NCBI GenBank assembly: GCA_002189035.1
Contig: CM007991.1
Span: 2,790,001 to 2,854,000 of the forward strand
DNA: 64,000 nt
From: Utricularia gibba
Lineage: Eukaryota; Streptophyta; Magnoliopsida; Lamiales; Lentibulariaceae
Direction: 5' to 3'
Positions within the stretch are counted from its first letter, which is position 1. Each line of letters starts with the position of its first letter. The notes beneath the pieces were generated by a model. It did no database searches. It was not told the DNA's origin and saw only the letters and a program-made list of their open reading frames with translations. The translations under genes and the position numbers were made by a program. This document shows, in pieces, positions 41,959 to 53,234 of the stretch.

Positions 41959-42043
41959 AGTTCCCAATGATCTAATTTTTGTCATGATGTTTCAGCCTTG
42001 TCTGAATCCCGACTTGTGGACTGTTCCAATTTCTGAGGGAACT
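41959..42043 (+). ncRNA. Box C/D snoRNA 4, 18S guide at D' (snR41-type G1126 site)
   Basis: Seven-base terminal stem AGTTCCC (41959-41965) with GGGAACT (42037-42043). C box ATGATCT (41967-41973), D' CTGA (42002-42005) and D CTGA (42033-42036). The sequence before D', GTTTCAGCCTTG, is complementary to CAAGGCTGAAAC of 18S rRNA (12 nt, recalled), the region of yeast G1126. The C box is imperfect (last bases differ), which lowers confidence a little. Confidence 0.68.
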
Positions 42044-44715
42044 AATGTTGTTTTCGCAAACCATTATTGCACCATGTCGAACTCACAACGCTTTCTTGAC
42101 CCTTAAAAGTTTCATCTTTGCAACGCAGGTCCACAGCTGCGTGAGGTCATCTGCTCACTAACTAATACCTGTATTTGTTTGTCTGTTGAAGGCGACTGAT
42201 TATGGTGATGCACCCAAAGATGGGCCTGTCGACCACTCATCTCCGAGCACAAAGGCCGTCATGGATTACTCCGTCGTTATTCTGTAATGGATGTTCTGTG
42301 TCAATTTCAACAATGTGTTGCCTGTCTGAACAGCGATTGGTGAAACTTAAGCAGCTTTTACATTTAACTCGGAATGCTCGATAACCCGGTTGTTCCTTCA
42401 GCTTCGTCAGCCAGTCCCATGGCTGCAGGCTAGGGAGAACTCGAAGTGCAACTGGTACACCACGTTTTCTAAAGATCCAAGGAGATGAACAGCAGCCCGA
42501 AACCATACCCGATCGAATTGCGAGAAGCAAGATATTTTTCACCTCTTCCCCCAGTGAAGGGCGGTTATTTATCTGAGAGTAATTCTCTTACGAAGAAAGG
42601 CGGGAAGCCCAACGAATATCTGACACGTCACAACTCGTGATTGAAGATATTTACTAATTTTCGGAGATAGTCATAATAATATTTGCAAATATTCTTAATA
42701 TCTTGGAATCTGATTTTTTTAATATTTGAATGAAATCGTCAAGATATTCTTAATATCTTGAATTCGTCAAGATCCGTAAATATAGACCTCCCGGTTTAGA
42801 CCTCCATAAATCCAGCCGTTGAAATCAGAAAGTCTTTCGTTCGTAGCCCTTGGATTCTGTTAGTCCTTTCTATATAAATCACACGCCGCCCCGCTCCAGC
42901 GTCGCGTCTTTGACGGTCTTCTTTTACGCGGGGTTTTACCCTAGTGGCTTTGGATTGGCTTTTTGAAAGGAGTTCCTGATGTCGTCTTGCGATTGTATCG
43001 GTGCTCCTTTTTTACAGACTGCTTCTGATTTTTCCGGTGGTGTTATGGGGACGCCGCTGCCGTGTACATAGCCTTTGACTCCTGGTAGATATTATCGGCG
43101 GTTATTGGCTCCTTTGTTGCAGGCTAAAATTCATTGTCTCGTTGACTGTTTTTGTTGATCGGTTGATATGCTTTCTTGATATGGTGTTTGACAGGTTTAT
43201 AATCTTCTCTATGTGATTTAGAGGCACGCCTGCTTCTTTGGTGTGAATCGCAATTCATCATCCCATTTTGATTTCTTTTATGCGCTTACGTGTCTTGTTA
43301 CGTTGGCATTTGATCAGTTTGTGGTCTTCAACTGGGGATGTGACCTTGCAGATGCCTGCGTCTTTCAAAAGCTATCACTGGATGATGAATGATCATCTCG
43401 CAAATTCCAGGCGCATTCGTCGTAGTTATTCGTATACCCGCGAGTAGCTGATCATGGCAAGATAGTTCGCGGAATTTGGTATGTAGCAGCCCATCTTCTC
43501 GTTTGAATTGTAAATTGAATGTTTATGTCGCGTTTAAATCTGTTGCTGATTTGATCTATGGCTGATTTATATTCTCATCTTTATTCTGTTCGCAGTTTGG
43601 CAGATGTTTCATGATCATCTCCCAGCCCAACGCTCGTTGGACCCTACAGTTTGCTTGGATATGGCATAGGTTGGTATTGTTGTGTTCCTGCAGGTAGTAG
43701 GCCTTTTTGTGTCTCACAAAAGAAAACAAAGATGTGAGCAGGCTAGGCACTGTGTTCAAAGGCCTTTGCCATGTTGGGTGCGCTCGCATGGCAGGCCACA
43801 GTAATAAAAAGACTATTTTTTGGGTTTGGGGGGAGATGGTACGGGGATTTTGCCCGGCTCTCCTCCCCGTGTGTCGTGTCCTTTTCTTTTCGGCGCTTCC
43901 CCGCACCCCCCACCGCCCCTTGGCAAACCATCCACAGAATAATAAAAATCAATTTTGTACTTTTTGCATTTCAACGCCACCAGGTTCAGGTTCCTCGGAT
44001 GATTCTCCAAATTTCAACTTCTTTTTCACTTTTTGTATTTTTTAAAGGCGATGTTTCTTTTAAAGTATTTGCATGTTGGCAGTTATAGGATTGTTAGATC
44101 TTGTTGCACTATCATCTGTGGCATTTTTGTGATTGTAAATTGGTTGGCAAGGTCATACCTGGCTTCCATTGCTCCAAGGTTATTGGTAGGCCTGTTTGCA
44201 CTCCCCAACTCGTTGGCAGTGCGTTGTTAACTATGGTCATGTTGCTGGTGATTATTGTGCTTCGTTCTGGCGAAGAAGTATCGCCTAATGGATGCCGCTT
44301 GTTTTCACTTCTCTGACAGTATCAAGATGTGTATAATCATAACCATCTGGTAATCTTCAAATGAATCATCGATTTTTTTTCACCTGAAATCTTGGGGCTC
44401 TGTGAGCTACAGGATGAAACATTAGTGCGTTGGTGCTGGAGTTTTTCCACGGGAATGGCATATCTGAGTTTTTTACATGCTGTTTTAAATATGAGCAATT
44501 CCCTTCTCTGTTTCGATGGATCATTCCAAGTTAAAAAATGTGTGGGTTTGATGTCTTGAAAGCTTTGCCTCTGTGCTGCAGGAGTAATTGGACTGTTGAA
44601 TGAGGTTTTGGGTGATGCTTATTATGAGCTCTCTATGTTTGACAGAAATGACGCTTGATGATACTATTGCTCACGTTAGCTTGTCCGCGCAAGGCATACC
44701 GTGTGGTGTCTGGCT
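42044..44715 (+). other. Region without proteins: second TATA/telo-like segment, possible non-coding RNA
   Basis: No convincing protein on either strand. TATATAAA at about 42871 with TACCCTAG at 42937 repeats the promoter layout of the snoRNA cluster, and GT/AG-flanked segments downstream look intron-like. A strong hairpin occurs at 43761-43797: GGCC, a 2-nt bulge, TGCCATG, a 13-nt loop, then CATGGCA and GGCC, followed at once by ACA. That recalls the 3' end of an H/ACA RNA, but no pseudouridylation pocket is evident. I see several CTGA motifs here but no terminal stems that would support C/D RNAs. Confidence 0.35.
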
Positions 44716-44795
44716 GGATCCACAAGCTCAAATGGTTGAGCTCTCAATCCCCTTTGTGGGTTGAGATAGTGGTGGTTCGACTCCACCTGGGTTCC
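44716..44795 (+). tRNA. tRNA-like sequence with enlarged anticodon arm (pseudo-tRNA or SINE head)
   Basis: Seven-base acceptor pairing GGATCCA (44716-44722) with TGGGTTC (44788-44794). A D-arm reads GCTC-AAATGGTT-GAGC and a T-arm GGTGG-TTCGACT-CCACC is perfect. The middle arm TCTCAA...TTGAGA is extended by CCC/GGG around CTTTGT, so it is longer than a normal anticodon arm and no U33-anticodon context is present. A T-rich run begins near 44898. It has intact A- and B-box positions, so it is a pseudo-tRNA or the head of a tRNA-derived SINE rather than a working tRNA. Confidence 0.5.
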
Positions 44796-45460
44796 TATTT
44801 GTAGCATTGTAAATAGCGGTAAGATCCGAATGTATTACGCAACAATGCAGGTCTCACGGAAGCAAAAGTACGACAACCATCGGTTTTTGTAAAGATGTCT
44901 TTTTTTTCTTCGGGTGGACTCTGAAAAGGAAGAAAATTGGGAGAGGAAAACTGGAGAGCATTCTACACCCGGGAGGCACAAACTAGCAGAGTGAGTCTTT
45001 TCGCTTGTTTTCATTACACATGCAAGTTCACAATCACAAATTCTTTTCAAGGCTGAATAATCGTTGTTGTCCTCCCTCTCTTTTTCAGTCCTGATGCGTG
45101 ATTGGAACAAAATGGTCAATAACCAATAACCTTCTTGTGCGTTAGTTTGTGCTTTGGGTTTGAAGAGGTTGCTCAAGCATCCGAAAACCAGACTCTTCAA
45201 AATGCCATGCTGGAATGGTGACACCCTTTGCCACCATCTTTTTGAAGATGAGGTGCAAGTTCGAGGCCTGGGACGGGGATGGAATGATCATTTGTGTTCA
45301 CCCATCGCTGTTTCCAACATTTTCGTGTGAGGGAATTGTTAAGGTCAAAGCAGGCCATCGTCATCTAGCCGCATGCATTAGTTAGAGGGATGAGAATTGT
45401 GTGTGGCATTTGCAAGTTTGTAGTAAAGAGCCGAGAGTATAAAGGGAAGAGTAAAACTTG
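44796..45460. other. Intergenic, nothing clear
   Basis: 3' flank of the thylakoid-protein gene (which ends at 45461 on the minus strand) and unassigned DNA. One T-run at 44898-44906 may be the tail of the tRNA-derived element. Confidence 0.4.
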
Positions 45461-46541
45461 TCATGCTTCAAGGCACTCCTTGACACCCTGCTCGAACTTG
45501 TCCAGACATCTTATGGTATCTCTCAGTGCGTCTGCGAGTCTCTCTCTGCACCCACAGAGGGAAAAGCCGGTATGGTGAATCACATAGTTCAGCTACAAGA
45601 AACAGCATTTCATCGTAATAGATTGGGTTTCCTCACCGATTTGAAAGGAGTTGAACATCGCCTTCCCTAGCAACAACATCCAGAGACGAAAACGATCTGC
45701 AAATCGAATGCAAGTTGGGTGTGATGAACAAGGCCAGAGAAGTATAAGGAGGCAACAACACTTCAAAACCTTATAAGATCCCCCAGCGTGGCTTCAGCTT
45801 GTAGCTTCACAGGATCTCTATCATCAAGCAACGATGACGCGTTCTTCACAATCAGACGAAATGTGCACACCTAAAGGTTGGATCACGCCTCACAATCTGA
45901 TGGTGAATCTATCTGTGTATATGGAATAAATCAGTTACCTCAACTCCAGTGTTGGCCTGGAATGCAACGAAGGAATTTCTGTTCTCGGGACACAATCCCT
46001 GGAAGCTGATATGAACTTGTTGTGAAACTCTTCCATTTCAATGTCGCTGAAATCTGCCTCACTTTGCACTATTTTGCAAGGGTAAGTCATTTTACATAAG
46101 CATCTGCTGCGAAAATGGAGTAAAAAGTGAATCTGCTTAACTAAGGGAGGCGAAGGCGGACTGAAGGATATCGCGGGAGGCGGAAACCGGAGCCAAGAGA
46201 AACTTGGCGGCGTTCTTCTTCTGCTCCTTCAGCCATTCTTTCGGTCCTGCTAAACAACACATACGAGCAGAAAAAAAATCGGAAGATAAGCCGCACGTTA
46301 ATTTAATACATTCTTCCTAGGACTAAAAATCGAAGGCGGTGGGTGAATTACAGATGCCTAATGAGAATGCAGATGAAATGCGCGGTTGAAGTAAAAATGG
46401 AACGAGAGTTGACAATAAGACGGCGGATTCTCGGCGGGAGAACAGTTTGGTTGGGATCGGCGGCCGTTGATGGAAGCATCGGATTGAAGGAGAAGCTGCC
46501 GCGGGGACGACGGAAGCCATCGCCGGCGGAATCGTTTTCAT
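45461..46541 (-). CDS. Thylakoid-targeted protein of unknown function, one frameshift
   Basis: Six exons: 46541-46352, 46249-46142, 46068-45939, 45870-45770, 45696-45637 and 45545-45461, about 224 residues. The N-terminus is a plastid transit peptide followed by S-R-R-E-S-A-V-L-L-S-T-L-V-P-F-L-L-Q, a twin-Arg lumen-transfer signal. The mature part has G-P-K-E-W-L-K-E-Q-K-K-N-A-A-K-F-L-L-A-P, N-S-F-V-A-F-Q-A-N-T-G-V-E, V-C-T-F-R-L-I-V-K-N-A-S-S-L-L-D-D-R-D-P-V-K-L and a C-terminal L-D-K-F-E-Q-G-V-K-E-C-L. These match a conserved plant thylakoid protein whose function I do not know. Exon 3 shifts frame at the GGG of 45987-45989; one more base restores D-C-V-P-E-N-R-N-S-F. Two ATGs compete for the start (46541 and 46520); both are in frame. 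Confidence 0.82.
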
Positions 46542-46610
46542 TGGCTGGAGAGATTTCAGGATTTTCCAATTGCAAAAAAATGCAAAACTACAATAAAACT
46601 GAATAAAACA

Positions 46611-46682
46611 TATCGGAGCGAGGTTTCGATCCTCGGACCTGTGGGTTATGGGCCCACCACGCTTCCGCTGCGCCACTCCGAT
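46611..46682 (-). tRNA. Initiator tRNA-Met (CAU)
   Basis: The minus strand reads ATCGGAGTGGCGCAGCGGAAG..., with anticodon stem-loop GGGCCCATAACCC and T-arm GAGGATCGAAACCTC. The acceptor ends ATCGGAG and CTCCGAT pair over seven bases. GTGGCGCAGCGG, the CCCATAA anticodon context and ATCGAAA in place of TTCGA identify the eukaryotic initiator tRNA. The two substitutions from the common plant sequence are compensated in the stems. Confidence 0.95.
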
Positions 46683-47701
46683 GGTACGGAATAAGGTTTA
46701 ATATCATCTTTTACCAAGAAACCGCCGTGCCGCCGTTAAACCCACAGGTATTAATGATCACTGTTTCTTCTCAAAATGAAAAAAGGAAGCGGAAAAGTAG
46801 TAAATAATGATAATAGTGGTAACTCGCGCCATAGCCGTTGTTTTTGGTGCGGGAGCGACTAGAGAGGTCATGGGGCGGGGAACCATTTCCCTGGTGGAGG
46901 CAATGGGAACTTGATTCCATGGAATCCAACTACCCAAAGCAGGGGAATACGGAAATACTCGAGGTCCTTTTGGATAAAGATTCGTTTTTTTTAATCCTTC
47001 CGTCACCCAATCACTGAAGCGGGGAAAGTAAACGGGTTGCTATGCTTATCTCATTTAATGTCTTGAGCAGAGAAGATACGACTTCAGAGACAAGGCAGGA
47101 GTATCGGTTCCGTTGGTGGTTGTCCAATTCAGGTGCTTCCTGGGAGTCCTCGGCTTTTCGGGAGTGTGCTTTATAAATAAGTGATGCGCATCGCCCGCAA
47201 GTTTTTGTTCAGAAGGAAGTTTGATTTTGCTCCAGGTTTGTTGGGTTTGCCATTTTTAACAGTCATAGTTGTTGCAAAAGATTGTGACTTGCGGGGTACT
47301 AGGGTCAGGTTAATCTATCATTTTCTCCCACTAGTTCGTTCATGTTGTCTCGATTAATTTTTGGTCTCGATTTGCATGAGATCCCGGTTCGATTGTCGTG
47401 AGCATGCGCAGTTGATATCCCGGTTCCTTGAACATTTTTTTCATGTCATATGATAAAATATTTTTTGAAACTTCACTGCATTTCAAGGGTTTACCCTTTG
47501 TGTATAACGCTGGACTACCAATATCATTTTTCGTCTTCCTGAGGTTTTTGAATTGGATTCAACACAGTTTTCAGAGGATATTTTTGTCCCATGTACATAA
47601 TCAAATTGAGGAGATTTCCGGGTTATCTTTCCAACCTCTGATAATGGTTTGGTTTGGCCTCCTCTATAGACTCAAGAAACAACCAGGTTGCTATAATACG
47701 T
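46683..47701. other. Intergenic and probable 5' leader of the 5'-nucleotidase
   Basis: TTTATAAATA near 47171 is a candidate TATA element for the downstream gene. The leader probably includes an intron that ends shortly before 47702. No coding sequence is supported. Confidence 0.5.
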
Positions 47702-50700
47702 ATGATGGGTACATCGCAATCTGAGAAAAGAATCTTTTCTGAGGATGATAAACACCCACATGTATGGCCATCCCCTGAAGGAGGAGGAAATATTGGTATA
47801 GGAAAGCAAATCTTCTGCAACCGATCTCTTAACATGAGAAGCATTGCTGCTGTTGGGTTTGATATGGATTATACTTTGGCCCAGTACAAACCTGAGACCT
47901 TTGAAATTCTTGCCTATGAAGGGACCGTAAAAAGGCTGGTCAATGATTTTGGCTACCCCACAGAGGTTTTTGTTTTACTTTTTTTTTCTTATTCTGCCGC
48001 GTTTTCGGGTGTCTATTGAAGGTAACTCCAAATTCTGTTAAGTAACTCCAAGTTTAAGCTGATGAGAGTTTTAAAACTTCAATAGCGTAGCCTGCCCGAT
48101 TATTGTGGAAATAATCTTTTAGTTGATTATGTTGTTCAACATGACATTTTTTAGCATTCATTTTTTGGATTTGTATAATGTTGGCTATCCATCTGCAGTT
48201 GCTGAAGTGGACATTTGATTGGACTTACATGGTCAGAGGACTAGTCCTGGATAAAAAGAGAGGCAACATATTGAAGGTTTTTGCAAAGATATTTCTTCAT
48301 TCTACTGTAAATTATTTTGCTGCTATTTATAAGACTGGAAGTAACAGATGGATAGACACAAGTACGTAAAGGTGGCTTATCATGGATTTAGAGAGATGAA
48401 AAAGGAAGAAAAAGTTGCCACATATGGGAACACCTTAATTCGTGATGCGTTTGACGGGCCTGAATATGCTCTTATAGATACCTTTTTCTCCCTAGCCGAA
48501 GCTTACTTATTTGCTCAACTGGTTGATTTCAAAGATAGCAATCCAGAACTTTTGTCTGAGTAAGAAAATTCATTTGGTTTTTTTTGCTATATCGCTTAAT
48601 CCTCTGTTGTAGTGTGCTGAATCATGATGATGTTATCGTCACTGCATTTTGATGATGGTGCAGCTATTCTTGCATGTATAAAGATGTTAGGGCTGCAGTT
48701 GACATGTGCCATCGTGATGGAACTCTGAAAAAGATGGTTGCGAAGGATCCTGGAAGGTATTTGAATATTTGTTTCATCTCGTTCACATGATATAATTCTG
48801 CGCATAAAGAGGATTGTGTGGGGTCTATTTTTTCTCATCTGGGCATTCTACATGAATTTTACTTGATCAGTGAAGAGTTTTTATCTGAAGTCCTTGATTT
48901 TCCAGTTATGATATCATATCAGGTATATTATTGAGGATGCTTTGATCGTTCCAATGCTGAAGATGCTTCAAGATTCTGGCCGCCGCACGTTTCTTATAAC
49001 AAACAGGTAATGGATCTCCACCAGTATTATGCTTGAAGAGAGATCTGGTGTATGTTGCATGCTGACACTATTTTTATCCTCACAAGACTAACTCCATGTC
49101 TTTGGATCATCTTCATTCTGGATCAGTTCAGTATTGCTGTTGCTTTAATACATTACTCTAGGGACTCGAGACCCTTTGTTATGACAGAACTCATTTCCTT
49201 TTGCAGTTTGTGGGACTACACTAACATCGTAATGAATTTCCTCTGTGGATCAAGATCAGAAAATGCTCCTGCTAGTTTGAATCTTGATTGGCTCAAGTAC
49301 TTTGATGTGATTATTACTGGGAGGTAGTTGCCATTTCCTACTTTGAATATTTAAGATGTACATCCATTACCATTAATACTTTAAACAGTGCCAAACCAAG
49401 ATTTTTTCATGATGAGAACCATGCTAATCTTTTTGAAGTGGATACTGAGTCGGGTATGCTCCTAAATACTGATGATGGAACACCAATGCCTCAGGTCAGC
49501 CAGCATACACGCAGGCTTTGTGAAATGCTTTTTTCTATTAACTAACTTGAATCAGTTTCTGTATGATTTATGAGGTTGACGTTTCTCTAAGGCTGCCAAT
49601 GAAGAGACTTGACAAAAGTCCCTTAGTATTCCAGGTATGTGCATTTATTCCAGAAGGGGTGTTTGCTAGTTCTTTGACTTCCTCATTATCCCTCTTCATT
49701 ATTTTCACCGAGTATTTTGAAGTTCTTTTGGAGTTACATTTTCAGGGAGGCAATGTAGGCCATCTGAATAAATTGCTTTCAATAGAATCAAGTTCCCAGG
49801 TAATTGCACCTCGTTTGGAAGGCTTCCTCTGCCAATACTTGTCCATATGAAGAGGGTATCTGTTGTGGATGTTCTAAATGCGACCATCGTCATACCAAAA
49901 CCACTTGCTTCAACTACTGGGATACATCCCAATGATTTTGCCATGTCAAGATGAAAGCCTGTTTTAGAGAAGATTACTCCATTTATTGAAGTCCTATCTT
50001 CCCTGGACTTCATGTTTGCTACCTGATTTGTAGGTGCTTTATGTTGGTGATCACATTTACGGTGATATATTGCGCAGCAAAAAGGTTCTGGGTATGCATC
50101 CATATGTCTTTCGATTCCGGGTAGCATCACATATTGCTACATTTAGTTTCTGCATTTCAGTGCTTTGTTTCAAGCTAGTAACTTCACAAGACTTTTGATT
50201 GTGTCGTCTTTCCCATAAAAAGCTAGTTTCTTCTATAGGATGGAGAACAATGCTCGTTGTGCCTGAACTCGAGAAGGAAGTTGAACTTCTGTCGACTTTC
50301 AGGGATACCCGCAAGGTAAAAGAAAATGCACAGCAGTTGCTGCTGATTGTTTTCTTTTTCTTTCCTCATACTCTTCGTAATCTCGAGTCCATGCCTCGGG
50401 TAGGAACTTCAGCTACTGAGGAATAACCTTGTCCATATTGAAGACAAGAGAGACCACCTGAAGTGGAATCCGAGGTACACCTTCCACTAGCAGGCTTGAT
50501 GATAGATAGTTGCCTCCTCTGAGATGCAACCATTCCACTAGCAGGCTTGATGATGGGAGCATCTCCAAGGAAGATGTCGATGCGGAGCTCCAACAGTTGC
50601 AGGTTCGAATGCTACATGGATGGCATGTCTCCCATCGCACCCACCCCTGCTATCCATAAATTCGCAGTACATCGTCTTGGCAGTTGCAGCAGGAGCAGTC

Positions 50701-51061
50701 CCGGTGGAGACATCAACAGGCCCAACGCGAACACCATCAAAGGGTAAGAGGGTTATATCACCACATGTCAAGTGATGAGAGATCTGAGAAACTCTCCCAA
50801 TTCAGTTCCACAAGGTGTGGGGGCAGCTGATGAAGACGGGCTACCAGAGCTCACGCTTTGCACATCAGGTGCATTGCTTTCTTCTTCTGATCACAGCATC
50901 AGGTGCTTGCTGGGAACTCAAATGCATCCGCTCCTGCAGGTTGAGAGATTCGCGTGCCTGTATACGAGCCGAGTGACCAACCTGAGCTTCTACTCTCCGG
51001 ACAAGTACTACAGACCAAGCGAGGATTTCATGCCCATGAATTCGACATCCTCTCGTTGTGA
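47702..51061 (+). CDS. HAD-type IMP/GMP-like 5'-nucleotidase, one frameshift
   Basis: Cytosolic purine 5'-nucleotidase of the HAD superfamily. Sixteen exons, phase-consistent: 47702-47965, 48199-48276, 48348-48559, 48664-48756, 48923-49006, 49207-49323, 49389-49494, 49575-49634, 49746-49799, 50034-50091, 50239-50315, 50404-50474, 50542-50602, 50693-50743, 50806-50868, 50940-51061; about 523 residues. HAD motif I is G-F-D-M-D-Y-T-L, motif II F-L-I-T-N-S, and the acidic motif V-G-D-H-I-Y-G-D-I-L. The tail F-H-K-V-W-G-Q-L-M-K-T-G-Y-Q and Y-S-P-D-K-Y-Y-R-P-S-E-D-F-M-P is characteristic. At CCC 51033-51035 the frame slips; one more C gives the conserved end P-H-E-F-D with stop TGA at 51059-51061. 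The start ATG 47702 is the first available; an upstream coding exon is possible. Confidence 0.88.
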
Positions 51062-53234
51062 ATCAACAGCTTGCTGCTGATACTCGACTGCGTGTGTGGT
51101 GTGGGACTGGGACTCGGACTCGGACAGGGGAAAACGAATGTATAAATGCAAACGGTCTGAGGCCTGAACTCAAGAATAGTAATAATGATAATATTGAATA
51201 GCTGCGTACGATGCATCAGGATCAGACAGCTGAAAAGATGCAATGCATAAAAAATCTCAGCCCCACAACCCGATTTCTTCCTTCCTTGTAATGCCACGCG
51301 TCTCTCTGCTGTCACCCATCCCTCCCTTCTTCCCCACGAATCTCTCAAACTCAAGTGGGGGTGAAGGTGATGATGCATTTACCATTTGGGCTTACAAGAA
51401 ACTGGGCTATGGAGGGATGATCCCATTGCTGCAATTACAGAAGCGGACCGAGTCTCTCCCACACATTAACTGCTTGGTGTTAGAAGATGACAAGAAACCC
51501 TGTCCTAATCTGGGCCGGGCCTTTTTACTGTGCAGTCAAATTGGTGAACAGGGAGGGTAAAAGAAGAAGCACCAGGCGACGCGACGCTGCTGCTGCGTTG
51601 GGGTTAATACGAATGAGCCCAGGATGAAAGGGGAAGGGGAATGAAAGATTCCTTGACCCGTGAGTGAGTAACAAGGGTGCAATTGAGGCAGTGCAGCAGT
51701 GCCCACTTTTCCCAACTTTTCATCCAGAATCTGACTCATCAGAGATGCACCAACACTCAAGCTACACCAAAAGATTACCTTTTTTTTTTCGAAAAAACTT
51801 CATCTTAATGAGTCGTTTCACTGGTATTATAGTAAATCAAAGGCAGCTAGCCAGCCATTCCTTCATGCCTCCTCCTTTTAGAAAGAGCAGCATCCACAGG
51901 GAAAGCAAAAGAGTGAATTTTTACCCACAAGGATCTCTCTCAGCGGAAAAAGCGTATCTGTAATACATGAACTGCAATTCCTTCGTCCATGGGCGTAGCA
52001 AAACCTACCCACTGGCCCAAGCAGCACCAACACTCCAAAAAAAAAGGCAAACGGGCACATAACTGTGTTGTTCAATCTGAAAACTCCATCCATCACTTTG
52101 CCCCGACCCATGTTGAAACGAGGATGGAAAAGAGCTCCCTTCCCGGTGGGGGGGAATGGGTTTGGTTGAAATGTTCAGGCGCGTTTTGATAATCTCGTAA
52201 ATGAATTCTCTTACTTTTTCCAAAAGCAGAATAACTGGTGAACAAAGCCCAAAACTAGAAGCAGTATAAGCAGGACTGCGTTCCTTCTCCTTTACAGAGA
52301 AGAGAGAATATTTGCGGTAAGTAATTAATTGTATGCAGCCCCATCCCTCCTTCCTTCATTCAGTGCCCTATTACGCAGGCAGCTTTCGATATCAATTTTG
52401 ATTTTAAATTCCACCCCTCCCCTGTATTTATTTTTTTTGCTTCTAGGGGACTGGCTAGCTACCCTTTTTTTTTCTTCAGGAAAAAGGAAAGTGTGAGAGG
52501 GAGAGGAGATGGTGAAATTATTCACAATTTGTCAGACTCACAGCCTGTAACTGTTCAAAATCTTATGGTATTTGGTTTTCCATCTCCTTTCAAAAAAAAT
52601 ACAGAGGAGACTGTGCAGAGGCGGGGGTGGGGTGGGGTTTCCCAATTATCCAACCCTGACGACCCACAGTCCATTTATTACCTGGGCTTCCTCCCTCACG
52701 CACACACTGCACTGCAACACACTACTCCTACTGCATTTGCATTATTTAATCTTATCAAGATTGGATTTTTAGTGGGTAACAGTGGGGGTTAATTACCGCT
52801 GATGAGTTGAGTGAGGACTGGAGTGCAATAATGAGCGAGGCTAAGGGATGGGGCCGAGGGTTGCAGAGCGTGGGAGAGGACGAACATGACTTTGTCGGTC
52901 GTTTTATTTTTTTTTTCTTTCTTTCCATTTTCTATTTCTATTGTGTTCTCTTTCTTTAGCTTCATCACAAGAAACCAAGCTGTCTCTTGTTGGATGCTTA
53001 TTGGGCTGTTGGAACCCCAGCAACACACTTTGTGCTTCCTTCTTCCAAATCTCGGGGACTTGGGGTTCTGGGCTCCTGAATTTGCCATCGTTTACCTCAT
53101 GTGAACTGGAAAGATCCCATCTTGCCGGTGCGTGTCGATGGTGTTTTGCGTTGTTGGAAAACTTGGGGTTTTTTGGGATCTGTTTGGTGGTCGAAGGTGA
53201 AGTGGGAAAAGGGGGGAGATAAAGGAGAGTCATA
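51062..53234. other. Intergenic and leader of ZF-HD gene
   Basis: No supported gene in about 2.1 kb. T-rich runs (51780, 52430, 52905) and CT-rich DNA near 52910-52960 probably belong to the 5' leader of the ZF-HD gene. Short open frames on both strands overlap each other and show no family features. Confidence 0.5.

Noticed and set aside
43383-43451. C/D-like pair: TGATGA at 43383 and CTGA at 43448
   Set aside because: The flanks do not pair and the guide before CTGA matches no rRNA that I recall, so the boxes are probably chance.
44244-44318. Possible C/D RNA near GTGATTA and CTGACAG
   Set aside because: The C box is off consensus, the stem is only three bases and there is no rRNA match.
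52325-53104. Several overlapping frames on both strands before the ZHD gene
   Set aside because: They overlap one another, are rich in low-complexity residues and lie in probable leader or promoter.
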